DNA of 64,000 nucleotides, from NCBI GenBank assembly GCA_964567785.1, contig CAZMOK010000008.1, forward strand, positions 1-64,000. Reading direction: 5' to 3'. Below are positions 17,023 to 24,373 of the stretch, in pieces. Under the pieces are notes generated by a model. That model was not told the origin of the DNA, searched no databases, and saw only the letters and a program-made list of their open reading frames with translations. A program made the translations under genes and the position numbers. The stretch comes from CAZMOK01 sp964567785. GTDB lineage: Bacteria; Bacteroidota; Bacteroidia; Bacteroidales; JAGOPY01. Every line of letters starts with the position of its first letter. Positions within the stretch are counted from its first letter, which is position 1.

Positions 17023-17721
17023 ATGGATAAATACAATAATCAGAACATCATCAAGAACTGGGCGGAGGAGGACAGGCCACGCGAGAAACTGATCCTGAAA
17101 GGCAAGGCTACGCTGACTGATGCAGAGCTCATTGCGATCCTGCTCGGCTCGGGCACCCGGAAACTCTCAGCGGTCGACCTTGCCAAAAACCTGCTGGAGA
17201 ATGCATCCAACAATCTTTCAGAGCTTTCAGCAATGGGATTCCAGGAACTTAAGAAAATCAAAGGAATTGGGAACGCCAAAGCACTGAACATAATTGCTGC
17301 CCTTGAGCTTGGAAAGAGAAGGCGGAGCGCAGAGGCCCTGACCCGCGAAAAGATCACCTGCAGCAGGGATGTTTATGAGATCATGCAGGGCGACCTCTCC
17401 GATGAGCCATACGAAGCTTTCTGGATAATCCTCCTTAACCGGTCGAACAGGATGATCAGGAAGATCTGTGTGAGTGAAGGCGGTTTGTCGGGCACGGTGG
17501 CCGATCCGAAAAAGATCTTCAAGATGGCCATCGAGGCCCATGCCTCTGCCATGATCCTCTGTCACAATCATCCCTCGGGAAATGAAAAACCCAGCGAGGC
17601 AGATATAAGGCTGACCAGGAAGATGAAAGAAGCCGGTACGTTGCTCGACCTGCCCGTGCTCGACCACCTGATCATTGCCAGGGACCGGTTCTACAGCTTT
17701 GCTGATGAAGGGATGCTGTAG
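17023..17721 (+). CDS. radC: RadC-family JAB domain protein (DNA repair RadC)
   Basis: 232 residues from ATG at 17023 (MDKYNNQNIIKNWAEEDRPREKL), the usual family start; the open frame runs 16 codons further upstream without family resemblance. An N-terminal helix-hairpin-helix part (ELKKIKGIGNAKALNIIAALELGKRR) is followed by a JAB/MPN domain with the JAMM zinc motif HNHPSGNEKPSEAD. The family is conserved across bacteria and was named for DNA repair, but its biochemical role is unsettled. Cytosolic. A tandem octamer array follows the stop codon. Confidence 0.93.
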   Translation: MDKYNNQNIIKNWAEEDRPREKLILKGKATLTDAELIAILLGSGTRKLSAVDLAKNLLENASNNLSELSAMGFQELKKIKGIGNAKALNIIAALELGKRRRSAEALTREKITCSRDVYEIMQGDLSDEPYEAFWIILLNRSNRMIRKICVSEGGLSGTVADPKKIFKMAIEAHASAMILCHNHPSGNEKPSEADIRLTRKMKEAGTLLDLPVLDHLIIARDRFYSFADEGML

Positions 17722-17736
17722 GATTGCGCGATTGAA

Positions 17737-17767
17737 GATTGAACGATTGAACGATTGAACGATTGAA
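17737..17767 (+). repeat. Tandem octamer array (unit GATTGAAC)
   Basis: Three perfect copies of GATTGAAC and a fourth of seven bases, preceded by the related GATTGCGC and GATTGAA. It lies between the convergent radC and zinc-ribbon genes. It is the only array in the window with an 8-bp rather than a 7-bp unit. Confidence 0.8.
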
Positions 17768-17776
17768 TTTGCTGTG

Positions 17777-18175
17777 CTAATCGACGAGCTTGAGTTCACC
17801 CTTGTTCTCAATGCACTCGATCACCTTTTTCTTGAACTTCCAGCATGTCATCTGGCGGGTTTCAAACTGGCGTGAAAGTTCGTAGGTTGAAGTTTCCGGC
17901 ACACGACAAAGCCTGTAGGCCATCCTGAAAGCATCTGTCAGCGGGATCTTGCAGCCGTGGAAAATTGTATGCGACGTAGCAGATTCCTCCCTCTTACAAC
18001 GGGTGCAGCGACGCGCATAAGGTTTCCTTCCCCTGCAGTAATTAGTATGCCCGCAGTAGCGGCATACAAAACCATCTTCCCATTTCATCACGGCAAGATA
18101 CTCCAGACACTTCTCCTCCGTGTCGAATAACTCGGTAAAACCCTTTATATCCAATTTCTTTATCAGTGCTTCCAC
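17777..18175 (-). CDS. Solo IS1595-type transposase zinc ribbon/HTH protein
   Basis: A 132-residue protein resembling only the N-terminal part of IS1595-family transposases. Cysteines 38, 41, 57 and 60 form a zinc ribbon (VCRYCG ... RCTRC), followed by the SHTIFHG motif and a helix-turn-helix-like ending (TYELSRQFETRQMTCWKFKKKVIE). The DDE catalytic domain, which would follow for about 170 residues, is absent and the gene ends cleanly. No inverted repeats or target-site duplication are seen. The intact frame and a promoter element (18251-18258) suggest a kept, perhaps domesticated DNA-binding protein rather than debris. A truncated transposase is the alternative. Confidence 0.75.
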   Translation of the reverse strand: MEALIKKLDIKGFTELFDTEEKCLEYLAVMKWEDGFVCRYCGHTNYCRGRKPYARRCTRCKREESATSHTIFHGCKIPLTDAFRMAYRLCRVPETSTYELSRQFETRQMTCWKFKKKVIECIENKGELKLVD

Positions 18176-18250
18176 CTTATTGTGTTTTAATGGGCCTTTC
18201 AGGTATGAACCTTAAAATAACAACCAAACAAAATGGTATAAATTTTGTTA

Positions 18251-18258
18251 CAAAGATA
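18251..18258 (-). promoter_or_regulatory. TAnnTTTG element upstream of the zinc ribbon gene
   Basis: TATCTTTG on the minus strand, about 75 bases before the start codon of the solo zinc ribbon protein. A plus-strand element for the thioredoxin genes lies 40 bases away. Confidence 0.5.
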
Positions 18259-18298
18259 ATAAAAGTGATATTAATGCGATTTAACAAAAAAGTTTTTA

Positions 18299-18306
18299 TA
18301 GTTTTG
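18299..18306 (+). promoter_or_regulatory. TAnnTTTG promoter element of the thioredoxin pair
   Basis: TAGTTTTG lies 36 bases before the start codon of the lipoprotein thioredoxin, giving a leader of roughly 30 bases. Confidence 0.6.
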
Positions 18307-18342
18307 CAGTCAAATTGTTAACCTTTTAATCAGGAATATTGT

Positions 18343-18861
18343 ATGAAAAATCTGAGTTATATCTTACTTCTGACCGCAGCGATTTTAACAGGCTGTTCAG
18401 GCACCGCCGGGGAGAATTCCGGTGAAAACGCAAACAGCGACGTACAACTAACTTCCGGAGGGGCTGAAGGCGAATTAGCCGAAGGCAAGCCTATAAAACT
18501 GGATAAAGAGTCGTTCAAGCAACTAGTGATGGACTACGAAAAGAACCCGAAACAATGGGTTTATAAAGGCGATAAGCCTGCAGTTATCGACTTTTATGCC
18601 GACTGGTGCAAACCTTGCCGTATGATCGCCCCGATATTGGAGGAACTGGCTGCTGAGTATAAAGACGAAATTGTAATATATAAGGTGGATACCCAGGTTG
18701 AAAAGGAACTTGCTTCGGTTTTTGGCATTCAGAGTTTGCCAACCGTAGTGTTCGTGCCGATGGATGGCAATCCCTCAGCCCAGAAAGGTGCACTCCCCAA
18801 AGATTCATATAAACAGATAATAGATAGCTTTTTATTGGAAAAGACAAATCAACAGAATTAG
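18343..18861 (+). CDS. Thioredoxin-fold lipoprotein
   Basis: 172 residues. The N-terminus MKNLSYILLLTAAILTGC has a lipobox (LTGC, lipid-modified C18), then a linker rich in Gly, Glu and Asn, and a thioredoxin fold from about 53 with the active site WCKPC (W88-C92) and the cis-proline loop SLPT. It should sit in the periplasm on a membrane anchor and act as a disulfide reductase or carrier. The next gene, 23 bases on, encodes a cytosolic paralogue with a very similar thioredoxin core, suggesting duplication and retargeting. How the periplasmic copy is kept reduced is not visible here. Confidence 0.93.
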   Translation: MKNLSYILLLTAAILTGCSGTAGENSGENANSDVQLTSGGAEGELAEGKPIKLDKESFKQLVMDYEKNPKQWVYKGDKPAVIDFYADWCKPCRMIAPILEELAAEYKDEIVIYKVDTQVEKELASVFGIQSLPTVVFVPMDGNPSAQKGALPKDSYKQIIDSFLLEKTNQQN

Positions 18862-18884
18862 AATATTAACAGGAGGATTTCTTA

Positions 18885-19253
18885 ATGGAACATTTGACGA
18901 AACAGACATTTTTAGAAAAAGTATTCAATTACGAACAGAATAAAGACTGGAAATTTGAAGGGGAGCTTCCCTGCCTGATCGACTTTTACGCCGATTGGTG
19001 CCAGCCCTGCAAAATGGTTGCGCCGATACTGGAAGAACTGGCCGAAGAGTACAAGGGAAAGATCAACATATACAAGATCGACACTGAATCGGAGCAGGAG
19101 CTTGCCGCAGCATTCGGTATCAGGAGCATCCCGTCAATGCTGTTCTGTCCTAAAGACGGACAGCCGCAGATGGCAATGGGAGCCCTTCCGAAAGAGACAT
19201 TCAAGAAAGCGATCGACGACATACTTTTGAAGGAAGAGACAAAAGCTAACTAG
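18885..19253 (+). CDS. trxA: Cytosolic thioredoxin
   Basis: 122 residues with no signal peptide. The active site is WCQPC (W38-C42) in FYADWCQPCKMVAPILEEL, and the cis-proline loop is SIPS. A ribosome-binding site AGGAGG lies 12 bases before the start codon. It follows the lipoprotein thioredoxin by 23 bases and shares its transcript, which ends at the terminator at 19287-19317. It is a general protein disulfide reductase. The high similarity of the two proteins, including the shared insertion NYEQN/DYEKN before the fold, supports a tandem duplication. Confidence 0.94.
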   Translation: MEHLTKQTFLEKVFNYEQNKDWKFEGELPCLIDFYADWCQPCKMVAPILEELAEEYKGKINIYKIDTESEQELAAAFGIRSIPSMLFCPKDGQPQMAMGALPKETFKKAIDDILLKEETKAN

Positions 19254-19286
19254 TTACTTTTTAAGTATTAGAGATCCAAAAACATG

Positions 19287-19317
19287 AAAGTGCAGCCCCG
19301 GTGGCTGCACTTTTTTT
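19287..19317 (+). terminator. Rho-independent terminator of the thioredoxin pair
   Basis: A perfect 11-bp stem (AAAGTGCAGCC at 19287-19297 with GGCTGCACTTT at 19303-19313), five-base loop CCGGT, followed by T residues. Confidence 0.95.
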
Positions 19318-19332
19318 ATTTTTACACCTGCT

Positions 19333-19977
19333 GTGACCCACCAGTCAAATGATATAGAAACCATCTTGTTATCTACGGCCTATTTCCCGCCAATTGCCTA
19401 TTTTACTGCTCTTGCCGGGGCGCAGAATGTTGTGATGGAATCGAAGGAGACCTATCCAAAACAGACTTTCCGCAACAGGTGCGCCATCTATTCTGCCAAC
19501 GGGCCACTTACACTTTCATTGCCTGTTACCCGCCCGAATGGGAACCATACCGTTGTTACCGATGTGGAAATAGCCAGCGGAGTTTCCTGGCAGTTGCAAC
19601 ACTGGCGGGCCATTGAATCAGCCTACAACCCCTCCCCTTTCTTCCTGTATTACAGCGAAGAGATAAAGCCTTTCTTTTCAGCAAATGCAGGAGGCAACCT
19701 CTTCACACACAATCTTGAGATCATAAAATCTCTCTGTGAAATAACCGGAATAGAAGCAGATATCGCTTTCAACGATTCGTTCGAGAAAGATCCGTCAGCA
19801 CAGGTGGATTTAAGACACCTTACATCCAGGAATCAAACTAACCAGCGATCAATGCCTGAATACCCGCAGGTTTTCCGGGAACGTTCCGGTTTCCTCCCTA
19901 ATCTCAGTATCCTCGACCTTCTCTTCAACCTGGGGCCTGATACCAAAGAATACCTTGAAAAGTATTCGGTTTGGTGA
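19333..19977 (+). CDS. WbqC family protein
   Basis: 214 residues starting at GTG (19333), shortly after the thioredoxin terminator. The WbqC pattern is visible: LLSTAYFPPIAYF, YPKQTFRNRCAIYSANGPLTLSLPV, WQLQHWRAIESAYNPSPFFLYY and a C-terminal leader-like NLSILDLLFNLGP. WbqC proteins occur in O-antigen or other glycan loci and have been tied to sugar or amino-sugar acylation, but the reaction is not established in general. No signal peptide; cytosolic. It stands alone here, away from the glycosyltransferase genes. Confidence 0.88.
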   Translation: MTHQSNDIETILLSTAYFPPIAYFTALAGAQNVVMESKETYPKQTFRNRCAIYSANGPLTLSLPVTRPNGNHTVVTDVEIASGVSWQLQHWRAIESAYNPSPFFLYYSEEIKPFFSANAGGNLFTHNLEIIKSLCEITGIEADIAFNDSFEKDPSAQVDLRHLTSRNQTNQRSMPEYPQVFRERSGFLPNLSILDLLFNLGPDTKEYLEKYSVW

Positions 19978-20024
19978 AAAAGACCTTAAATAAATCCCTA
20001 ACTCCAAAAATCACAGTCCAATCT

Positions 20025-20059
20025 AACCTGAACTCTAAACTCTATTCTCCGTGCCAAAA
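20025..20059 (+). repeat. Degenerate 7-bp-period stretch
   Basis: Reading in steps of seven from 20025 gives AGTCCAA, TCTAACC, TGAACTC, TAAACTC, TATTCTC; the last three share the pattern T-A-CTC. It lies in the gap between the WbqC and QueG-like genes. The match is loose and could be chance. Confidence 0.3.
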
Positions 20060-20225
20060 CTCAATGCTGAGCATTCCGGGGGCAATTACCGAACGGCAGG
20101 ATAATGAAATGATAGTTAAATAGGCTGAACTTTTTAAATAGGTCCTTTTAGGATCTTTTCGGCAGGATGAAAAACGATTGTTACTTTTATGATCGAATTG
20201 GCAGCCATAAAAATAACAGTTCTGT

Positions 20226-20927
20226 ATGATAAACAGTGTCTTGAAAAATAACCTGATCCCTCCGGAACAATATATCTTTGGAACAGCCGATTTAACCGGA
20301 TTAATCGATAAAAAATTCGGTGAATACAGGTTTGGGATATCTATCGGAAAAAAACTGGATGAACGGATCATCGACTCTATTGCAAATGGCCCTACACAAG
20401 AATATTACGACCATTATAATGAAGTTAACAAAATATTGACAGAGAAGGCCCATATCTTAAGAAACGAATTACGAAAATTTAAAATAGATTCAATCGTTAT
20501 AGAGCCCACAACATCCAGAGGCCCCGGGGAGGTTGAGAAATACATGGCATCGAATACAATTGAGGTATCTCATAAAATGGTAGCAACAAGAGCCGGACTG
20601 GGCTGGATTGGCAAAACAGATTTATTTGTATCAAGGGAATTTGGGCCGCGGCTCAGGCTGATAAGTTTATTAATCAACAAAAAGCCTGACAATGAGTCTT
20701 TTCCGATCAATAAAAGCAGGTGCGGAACATGTACTATTTGTGCCGATCATTGTCCTGCCAGCGCTGCAAATGGATTATTGTGGGATATACAAACACACAG
20801 GGACCTTTTTTACAATGCACGCAAATGCAGGGATAAATGTGCAGAACTGGCGAAACAAAGACTGAATGTAGATAAATGTATATGCGGAATATGTGTTTCA
20901 GTATGTCCGATCGGGAGAAAGAGATAG
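20226..20927 (+). CDS. QueG-like double 4Fe-4S cluster protein
   Basis: 233 residues. A motif typical of epoxyqueuosine reductase is present (KMVATRAGLGWIGKTDLFVSREFG, about 117-140). Two clusters follow: C166, C169, C172, C176 in CGTCTICADHCP, and C201/C205 with C218, C220, C223, C227 ending in CVSVCPIG. QueG reduces epoxyqueuosine to queuosine in tRNA using cobalamin, but members are usually 300 or more residues and carry an extra helical end, so this shorter protein may be a different corrinoid-linked reductase. Cytosolic. It stands alone; the substrate cannot be read from its neighbours. Confidence 0.8.
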   Translation: MINSVLKNNLIPPEQYIFGTADLTGLIDKKFGEYRFGISIGKKLDERIIDSIANGPTQEYYDHYNEVNKILTEKAHILRNELRKFKIDSIVIEPTTSRGPGEVEKYMASNTIEVSHKMVATRAGLGWIGKTDLFVSREFGPRLRLISLLINKKPDNESFPINKSRCGTCTICADHCPASAANGLLWDIQTHRDLFYNARKCRDKCAELAKQRLNVDKCICGICVSVCPIGRKR

Positions 20928-21037
20928 GAATAATTTAAGGTTACAAGCATTTTAAATAGCAAATCCATTGCCGTATGGCACGCCTGAGGCTGTAATGCCG
21001 GGCACGGAAAAGTTACGTATCATCAATAAACCCTGAA

Positions 21038-23113
21038 CTAATCTTCCGGGTAAGCGATCCTTACATGGTAAATGTTCTTCAGCTTCTTCTTCAGGATCTT
21101 CTTGATAGTGGTAATATCCCTGAGCGTTATATCTGAATTGATGAACTGGTCGGTTTCGACCTGTTTTGTAATAATACCCTCCACAAGGTTGTTAATTGCT
21201 TCCTCATCGGGCTTTTTCAGGCTCCTTGAAGCCGCCTCGACCGAATCGGCCATCATCAGTACAGCTGTTTCCCTTGAGAACGGTATTGGGCCATGATAGG
21301 AAAAGGTCTTCTCATCAACCTCCTCATCAGGGAAATCCTTTTTTTGCTTTATGTAGAAGTATTCAACTTTCCGGGTGCCGTGATGGGTCCTGATAAAATC
21401 GATGATCTCTTCGGGCAGGTTATTCTTTTTGGCCATCTCGATGCCGTCGAGAACATGGCTGATAATGATATTGGCACTCTCCTCGTAGGTAAGCTCATCG
21501 TGAGGGTTCACGCCGGTCGACTGGTTTTCCACAAAATAGAGGGCATTGTTCATCTTCCCAATATCATGGTATAAAGCCCCCACCCTCACCAGCAAGGCAT
21601 TGCCGCCGATCTCATATATGGCTTCCTCAGCCAGGTTGGCAACCTGGATCGAATGCTGGAACGTACCCGGTGCTTTCTGTGCCAGCTTTCGCAGTAACTT
21701 GTTGTTGGTATTCGACAACTCGATAAGCGTAATGTCGGTTATCATCCCGAAAACTTTTTCGAGGATATAAATGAGCGGATAAGCGAATAGAATAAGGAAG
21801 GAACTACCGGCAAAAATTGCATAATTTACCGGATCAATACTTGTAATATCACCCTCTTCAATAAGTGCCTTTCCCGTATAAACAAGTGAGTAAGCAAGGA
21901 ATATCCACATCGAAGCTATGAATATCTGCCCCCTTCTTTCAAAATTATAAAGGCTGAAAATGCCGGCGAACCCAGCTATAAGTTGCATGAATACAAACTG
22001 GTAGCTGTCGGGGACAAGGAAACCGGCAAGTATAACAGTGATAAGGTGAACATAAATAGCAAGCCGTGTATTGAAAAATGCGCGTATGATGACAGGCACC
22101 AGGCAGAAAGGGATCAGGTACAGGTAATCCTCCTGGTATGTAACCACAAGGTCGGTACCGATTATAGTGATGACGGCAACAGACAGGATAAGCACCAGTT
22201 TCTTGTTGCTTGAGGCAATGTCCTTCCAGTAAAACCAGAGTATCACAAAGAGTATGATCATCACTACCGAGATGATGATTACCTGCCCTGCCAGTATCGA
22301 GTAGAAAGTAAATTCACTGGCCTTCTGGTTTTCATAGCTGAGCCGAAGTGATTCCAGCACCTGGAATTTTGATGCTGTTATCAGCTCTCCCTTGGAAATT
22401 ATAAGCTCGCCCTGCTGAACCATCCCTTTTGTGATTGACAGATCATCGAGCCGGTTGCTTATTTCTGCCTCTGTTTTCTTTTTATCATAAAAAACATTAT
22501 GCACCAACGAGTTGCGAAGAAGGTCGGAAACCAGTTGCATGTCAACACTCTCTTCCGTAACAGAGGAATCCTCAATGGCTTCGGAAGCCTCCTGCAGTGT
22601 AAAGATTTTTCCGAGCTCCGTTTCAGAGGCCATATTATTTCTTACGACAATAATGCCGAAAGTGGCTGGTTTCCCTTCTATTACAGGGTCTATCCGGATG
22701 ATCCCGGCCTCGAAAATACTGTCGAAAAGTCTTACCAAAGCCTTCCGGCTTGCCATCTTCTGCGCCAGGAACATATCTTCATCGCCATACTTATTATCCC
22801 ATGCGGATTCAAAAGATTGTAACAGCTCACTTTTTTTTTGCTCAGCTATCTCATTATCGTAGGTAAAATAGGGATTGATACCCTCCAGGATTTTTATCCT
22901 CTCCTGCTCTATCTCACCCTTTGTCTTATTGATGGCAAAATTGAAAGGTGCAATGAGGTCTGAATGCAGCCAGGGCTTGCCCTTCTGGAATTCATACTTG
23001 AACTTCCTTTCCTTTGGGAAGACCATTACCAACACTGCGATACTGACAAGCAACAGAAAGATCTTGGTTATCAGCTCGTAATTACCTTGTATCCTGTCGA
23101 TGAATTTTGGCAT
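21038..23113 (-). CDS. PgpH-like membrane HD phosphodiesterase (7TMR-HDED/HDIG)
   Basis: 691 residues. One N-terminal transmembrane segment (about 15-33) leads to a large extracytoplasmic 7TMR-HDED domain (to about 270), then seven membrane segments (about 275-470), then a cytosolic HD domain with LYHDIGKM near 516 and further ligands in NIIISH and THHGTRKVEYFY. In Listeria PgpH of this architecture breaks down cyclic di-AMP; the same role is likely here, with the outer domain sensing an unknown signal. A TAATTTTG element at 23124-23131 lies only ten bases before the start codon. Single gene. Confidence 0.92.
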   Translation of the reverse strand: MPKFIDRIQGNYELITKIFLLLVSIAVLVMVFPKERKFKYEFQKGKPWLHSDLIAPFNFAINKTKGEIEQERIKILEGINPYFTYDNEIAEQKKSELLQSFESAWDNKYGDEDMFLAQKMASRKALVRLFDSIFEAGIIRIDPVIEGKPATFGIIVVRNNMASETELGKIFTLQEASEAIEDSSVTEESVDMQLVSDLLRNSLVHNVFYDKKKTEAEISNRLDDLSITKGMVQQGELIISKGELITASKFQVLESLRLSYENQKASEFTFYSILAGQVIIISVVMIILFVILWFYWKDIASSNKKLVLILSVAVITIIGTDLVVTYQEDYLYLIPFCLVPVIIRAFFNTRLAIYVHLITVILAGFLVPDSYQFVFMQLIAGFAGIFSLYNFERRGQIFIASMWIFLAYSLVYTGKALIEEGDITSIDPVNYAIFAGSSFLILFAYPLIYILEKVFGMITDITLIELSNTNNKLLRKLAQKAPGTFQHSIQVANLAEEAIYEIGGNALLVRVGALYHDIGKMNNALYFVENQSTGVNPHDELTYEESANIIISHVLDGIEMAKKNNLPEEIIDFIRTHHGTRKVEYFYIKQKKDFPDEEVDEKTFSYHGPIPFSRETAVLMMADSVEAASRSLKKPDEEAINNLVEGIITKQVETDQFINSDITLRDITTIKKILKKKLKNIYHVRIAYPED

Positions 23114-23123
23114 AAGGCGGGTG

Positions 23124-23131
23124 CAAAATTA
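23124..23131 (-). promoter_or_regulatory. TAnnTTTG promoter element of the HD phosphodiesterase gene
   Basis: TAATTTTG on the minus strand, ten bases before the ATG at 23113. The expected transcript start leaves a leader of only a few bases. Confidence 0.6.
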
Positions 23132-23150
23132 GCAATAAATATTTAGTTGC

Positions 23151-23192
23151 GGCTGATGGCTTTTGGCTGATGGCTGATGGCTGTTGGCTGAC
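23151..23192 (+). repeat. 7-bp-period array (unit GGCTGAT, six copies)
   Basis: Six consecutive heptamers with no slip in phase: GGCTGAT, GGCTTTT, GGCTGAT, GGCTGAT, GGCTGTT, GGCTGAC. The first four bases GGCT are identical in all six. It lies between the divergent HD phosphodiesterase and NlpC/P60 genes. Confidence 0.85.
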
Positions 23193-23237
23193 AGTTCAAT
23201 TATCGGAATTGTTTCAATTGTCACTATTGCCAAATTG

Positions 23238-23265
23238 TTCTAAATTCTGAACTCTACCCTAACTT
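23238..23265 (+). repeat. Degenerate 7-bp-period stretch
   Basis: TTCTAAA, TTCTGAA, CTCTACC, CTAACTT in heptamer phase, directly before the promoter element of the NlpC/P60 gene. Weak and possibly chance. Confidence 0.3.
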
Positions 23266-23268
23266 TAT

Positions 23269-23276
23269 TAAATTTG
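23269..23276 (+). promoter_or_regulatory. TAnnTTTG promoter element of the NlpC/P60 gene
   Basis: TAAATTTG, 16 bases before the start codon at 23293. Confidence 0.6.
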
Positions 23277-23292
23277 CTCAAAAGCAATTGCC

Positions 23293-24063
23293 ATGCAAGG
23301 AATATGCCTGCTCGGTGTTATACCGGTTAGAAAAGAACCTTCACACAGATCTGAAATGGTTACCCAGCTCCTTTTCGGTGAACTTTTCACCGTGTTGGAA
23401 GAAAGGGAGGACTGGGTCTACATTCTGGCCGGGTGGGACAACTACAACGGGTGGATCGAAAGAAAACAGGCGGAGATGCTAGATGAACCGGTATATGATT
23501 CACTGTTGAAAAAGAAAAGGCATTTTGTCACCAGCCTTCTGGCAGAAGTTAAGGGTGATAACGATAAGGCCTTCATGATCCCCTGCGGAAGCAGTCTGCT
23601 CAATCTTTCAGGCAACTATTTTTCTATCGGAAAAAAGCAATTCAGTTTTTCCGGACAGGCAAGCGAGATCACGACACCCTCACCCCAACAAGTTACAGAC
23701 CTTGCCCTTGGTTTCCTTCATGCCCCTTACCTGTGGGGAGGCCGGACAATTCTGGGGCTCGACTGCTCAGGCTTCACCCAGGTTGTTTTCAAGGCCTTCG
23801 GAATAAAGATTCCAAGGGACTCATCTGAACAGGCCCTTTCAGGCACCCCGGTGAATCTTATTTCGGAAGCTCAGGAAGGTGACCTTGCCTTCTTCGGAAA
23901 CGGGGAAGGAGCCATAACGCATACCGGAATTCTGCTTTCCGAAAGCAAAATAATACACTCCTCCGGTTTGGTCAGGACAGACCAGATAGACCACCACGGC
24001 ATATTTGACCTGTCATCAAGAAAATATACCCATAAGCTCAGGACGATATCCCGGATCCTTTGA
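23293..24063 (+). CDS. NlpC/P60 (C40) cell-wall peptidase with SH3-like domains
   Basis: 256 residues. The N-terminal half holds one or two bacterial SH3-like modules (about 5-120). The C-terminal C40 domain has the family entry YLWGGRTILGLDCSGF with catalytic C158, then H210 in ITHTGILL and H222 in IIHSSG. Such enzymes cut gamma-D-Glu-diaminopimelate or related peptide bonds in the cell wall. No signal peptide is visible, so it may act on recycled muropeptides in the cytosol, as YkfC-type enzymes do. It sits just upstream of the FMN riboswitch but is a separate unit. Confidence 0.9.
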   Translation: MQGICLLGVIPVRKEPSHRSEMVTQLLFGELFTVLEEREDWVYILAGWDNYNGWIERKQAEMLDEPVYDSLLKKKRHFVTSLLAEVKGDNDKAFMIPCGSSLLNLSGNYFSIGKKQFSFSGQASEITTPSPQQVTDLALGFLHAPYLWGGRTILGLDCSGFTQVVFKAFGIKIPRDSSEQALSGTPVNLISEAQEGDLAFFGNGEGAITHTGILLSESKIIHSSGLVRTDQIDHHGIFDLSSRKYTHKLRTISRIL

Positions 24064-24137
24064 CGTTCATACCCCGTTGCTTCTTCTAAATTAATTCTAA
24101 ATTGAACAAAACCAATCGTTCAATTATTTTAATTATC

Positions 24138-24145
24138 TAAATTTG
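24138..24145 (+). promoter_or_regulatory. TAnnTTTG promoter element before the FMN riboswitch
   Basis: TAAATTTG, placing the transcript start at about 24152, eleven bases before the aptamer. Confidence 0.65.
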
Positions 24146-24162
24146 CAGCTACTTTAATGATA

Positions 24163-24277
24163 GATTCTTCGGGGCAGGGTGCAATTCCCGACCGGCGGTG
24201 AAAGTCCGCGAGTCCCAAAAGGGATTGAAACGGTGAAATTCCGTTGCCGACAGTAAAGTCTGGATGGGAGAAGAATT
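24163..24277 (+). ncRNA. FMN riboswitch (RFN element)
   Basis: The conserved RFN core is easily read: GGGGCAGGGTGCAATTCCCG, then ACCGGCGGTGAAAGTCCGCGAG, then CGGTGAAATTCCG, then GCCGACAGTAAAGTCTGGATGGGAGAAGA. Helix P1 pairs ATTCTTC (24164-24170) with GAAGAAT (24269-24275). The element binds flavin mononucleotide and usually shuts down riboflavin synthesis or uptake genes when FMN is plentiful. The only gene that follows is a TonB-dependent receptor. Confidence 0.96.
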
Positions 24278-24330
24278 CTGATCAGGTAATTCCTGTAATG
24301 CCACAGGTAGTGCTTTTGCTATCATTCTGC

Positions 24331-24359
24331 CCCGGTGATGACATCGGGTTTTGTTTTTT
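24331..24359 (+). terminator. FMN-controlled attenuator terminator
   Basis: CCCGGTG (24331-24337) pairs with CATCGGG (24342-24348) around the loop ATGA, followed by TTTTGTTTTTT. It ends 14 bases before the start codon of the receptor. Placed between aptamer and gene, it should be the expression platform: FMN binding favours this hairpin and stops transcription. Confidence 0.85.
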
Positions 24360-24373
24360 AATGAAGGAATGAT

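Noticed and set aside
17722..18330. Complete IS1595 insertion sequence
   Set aside because: No catalytic domain, inverted repeats or target duplication around the zinc ribbon gene.
20042..20371. Minus-strand open frame of 109 codons
   Set aside because: Opposite to the start of the QueG-like gene, with no recognisable domain; a shadow.
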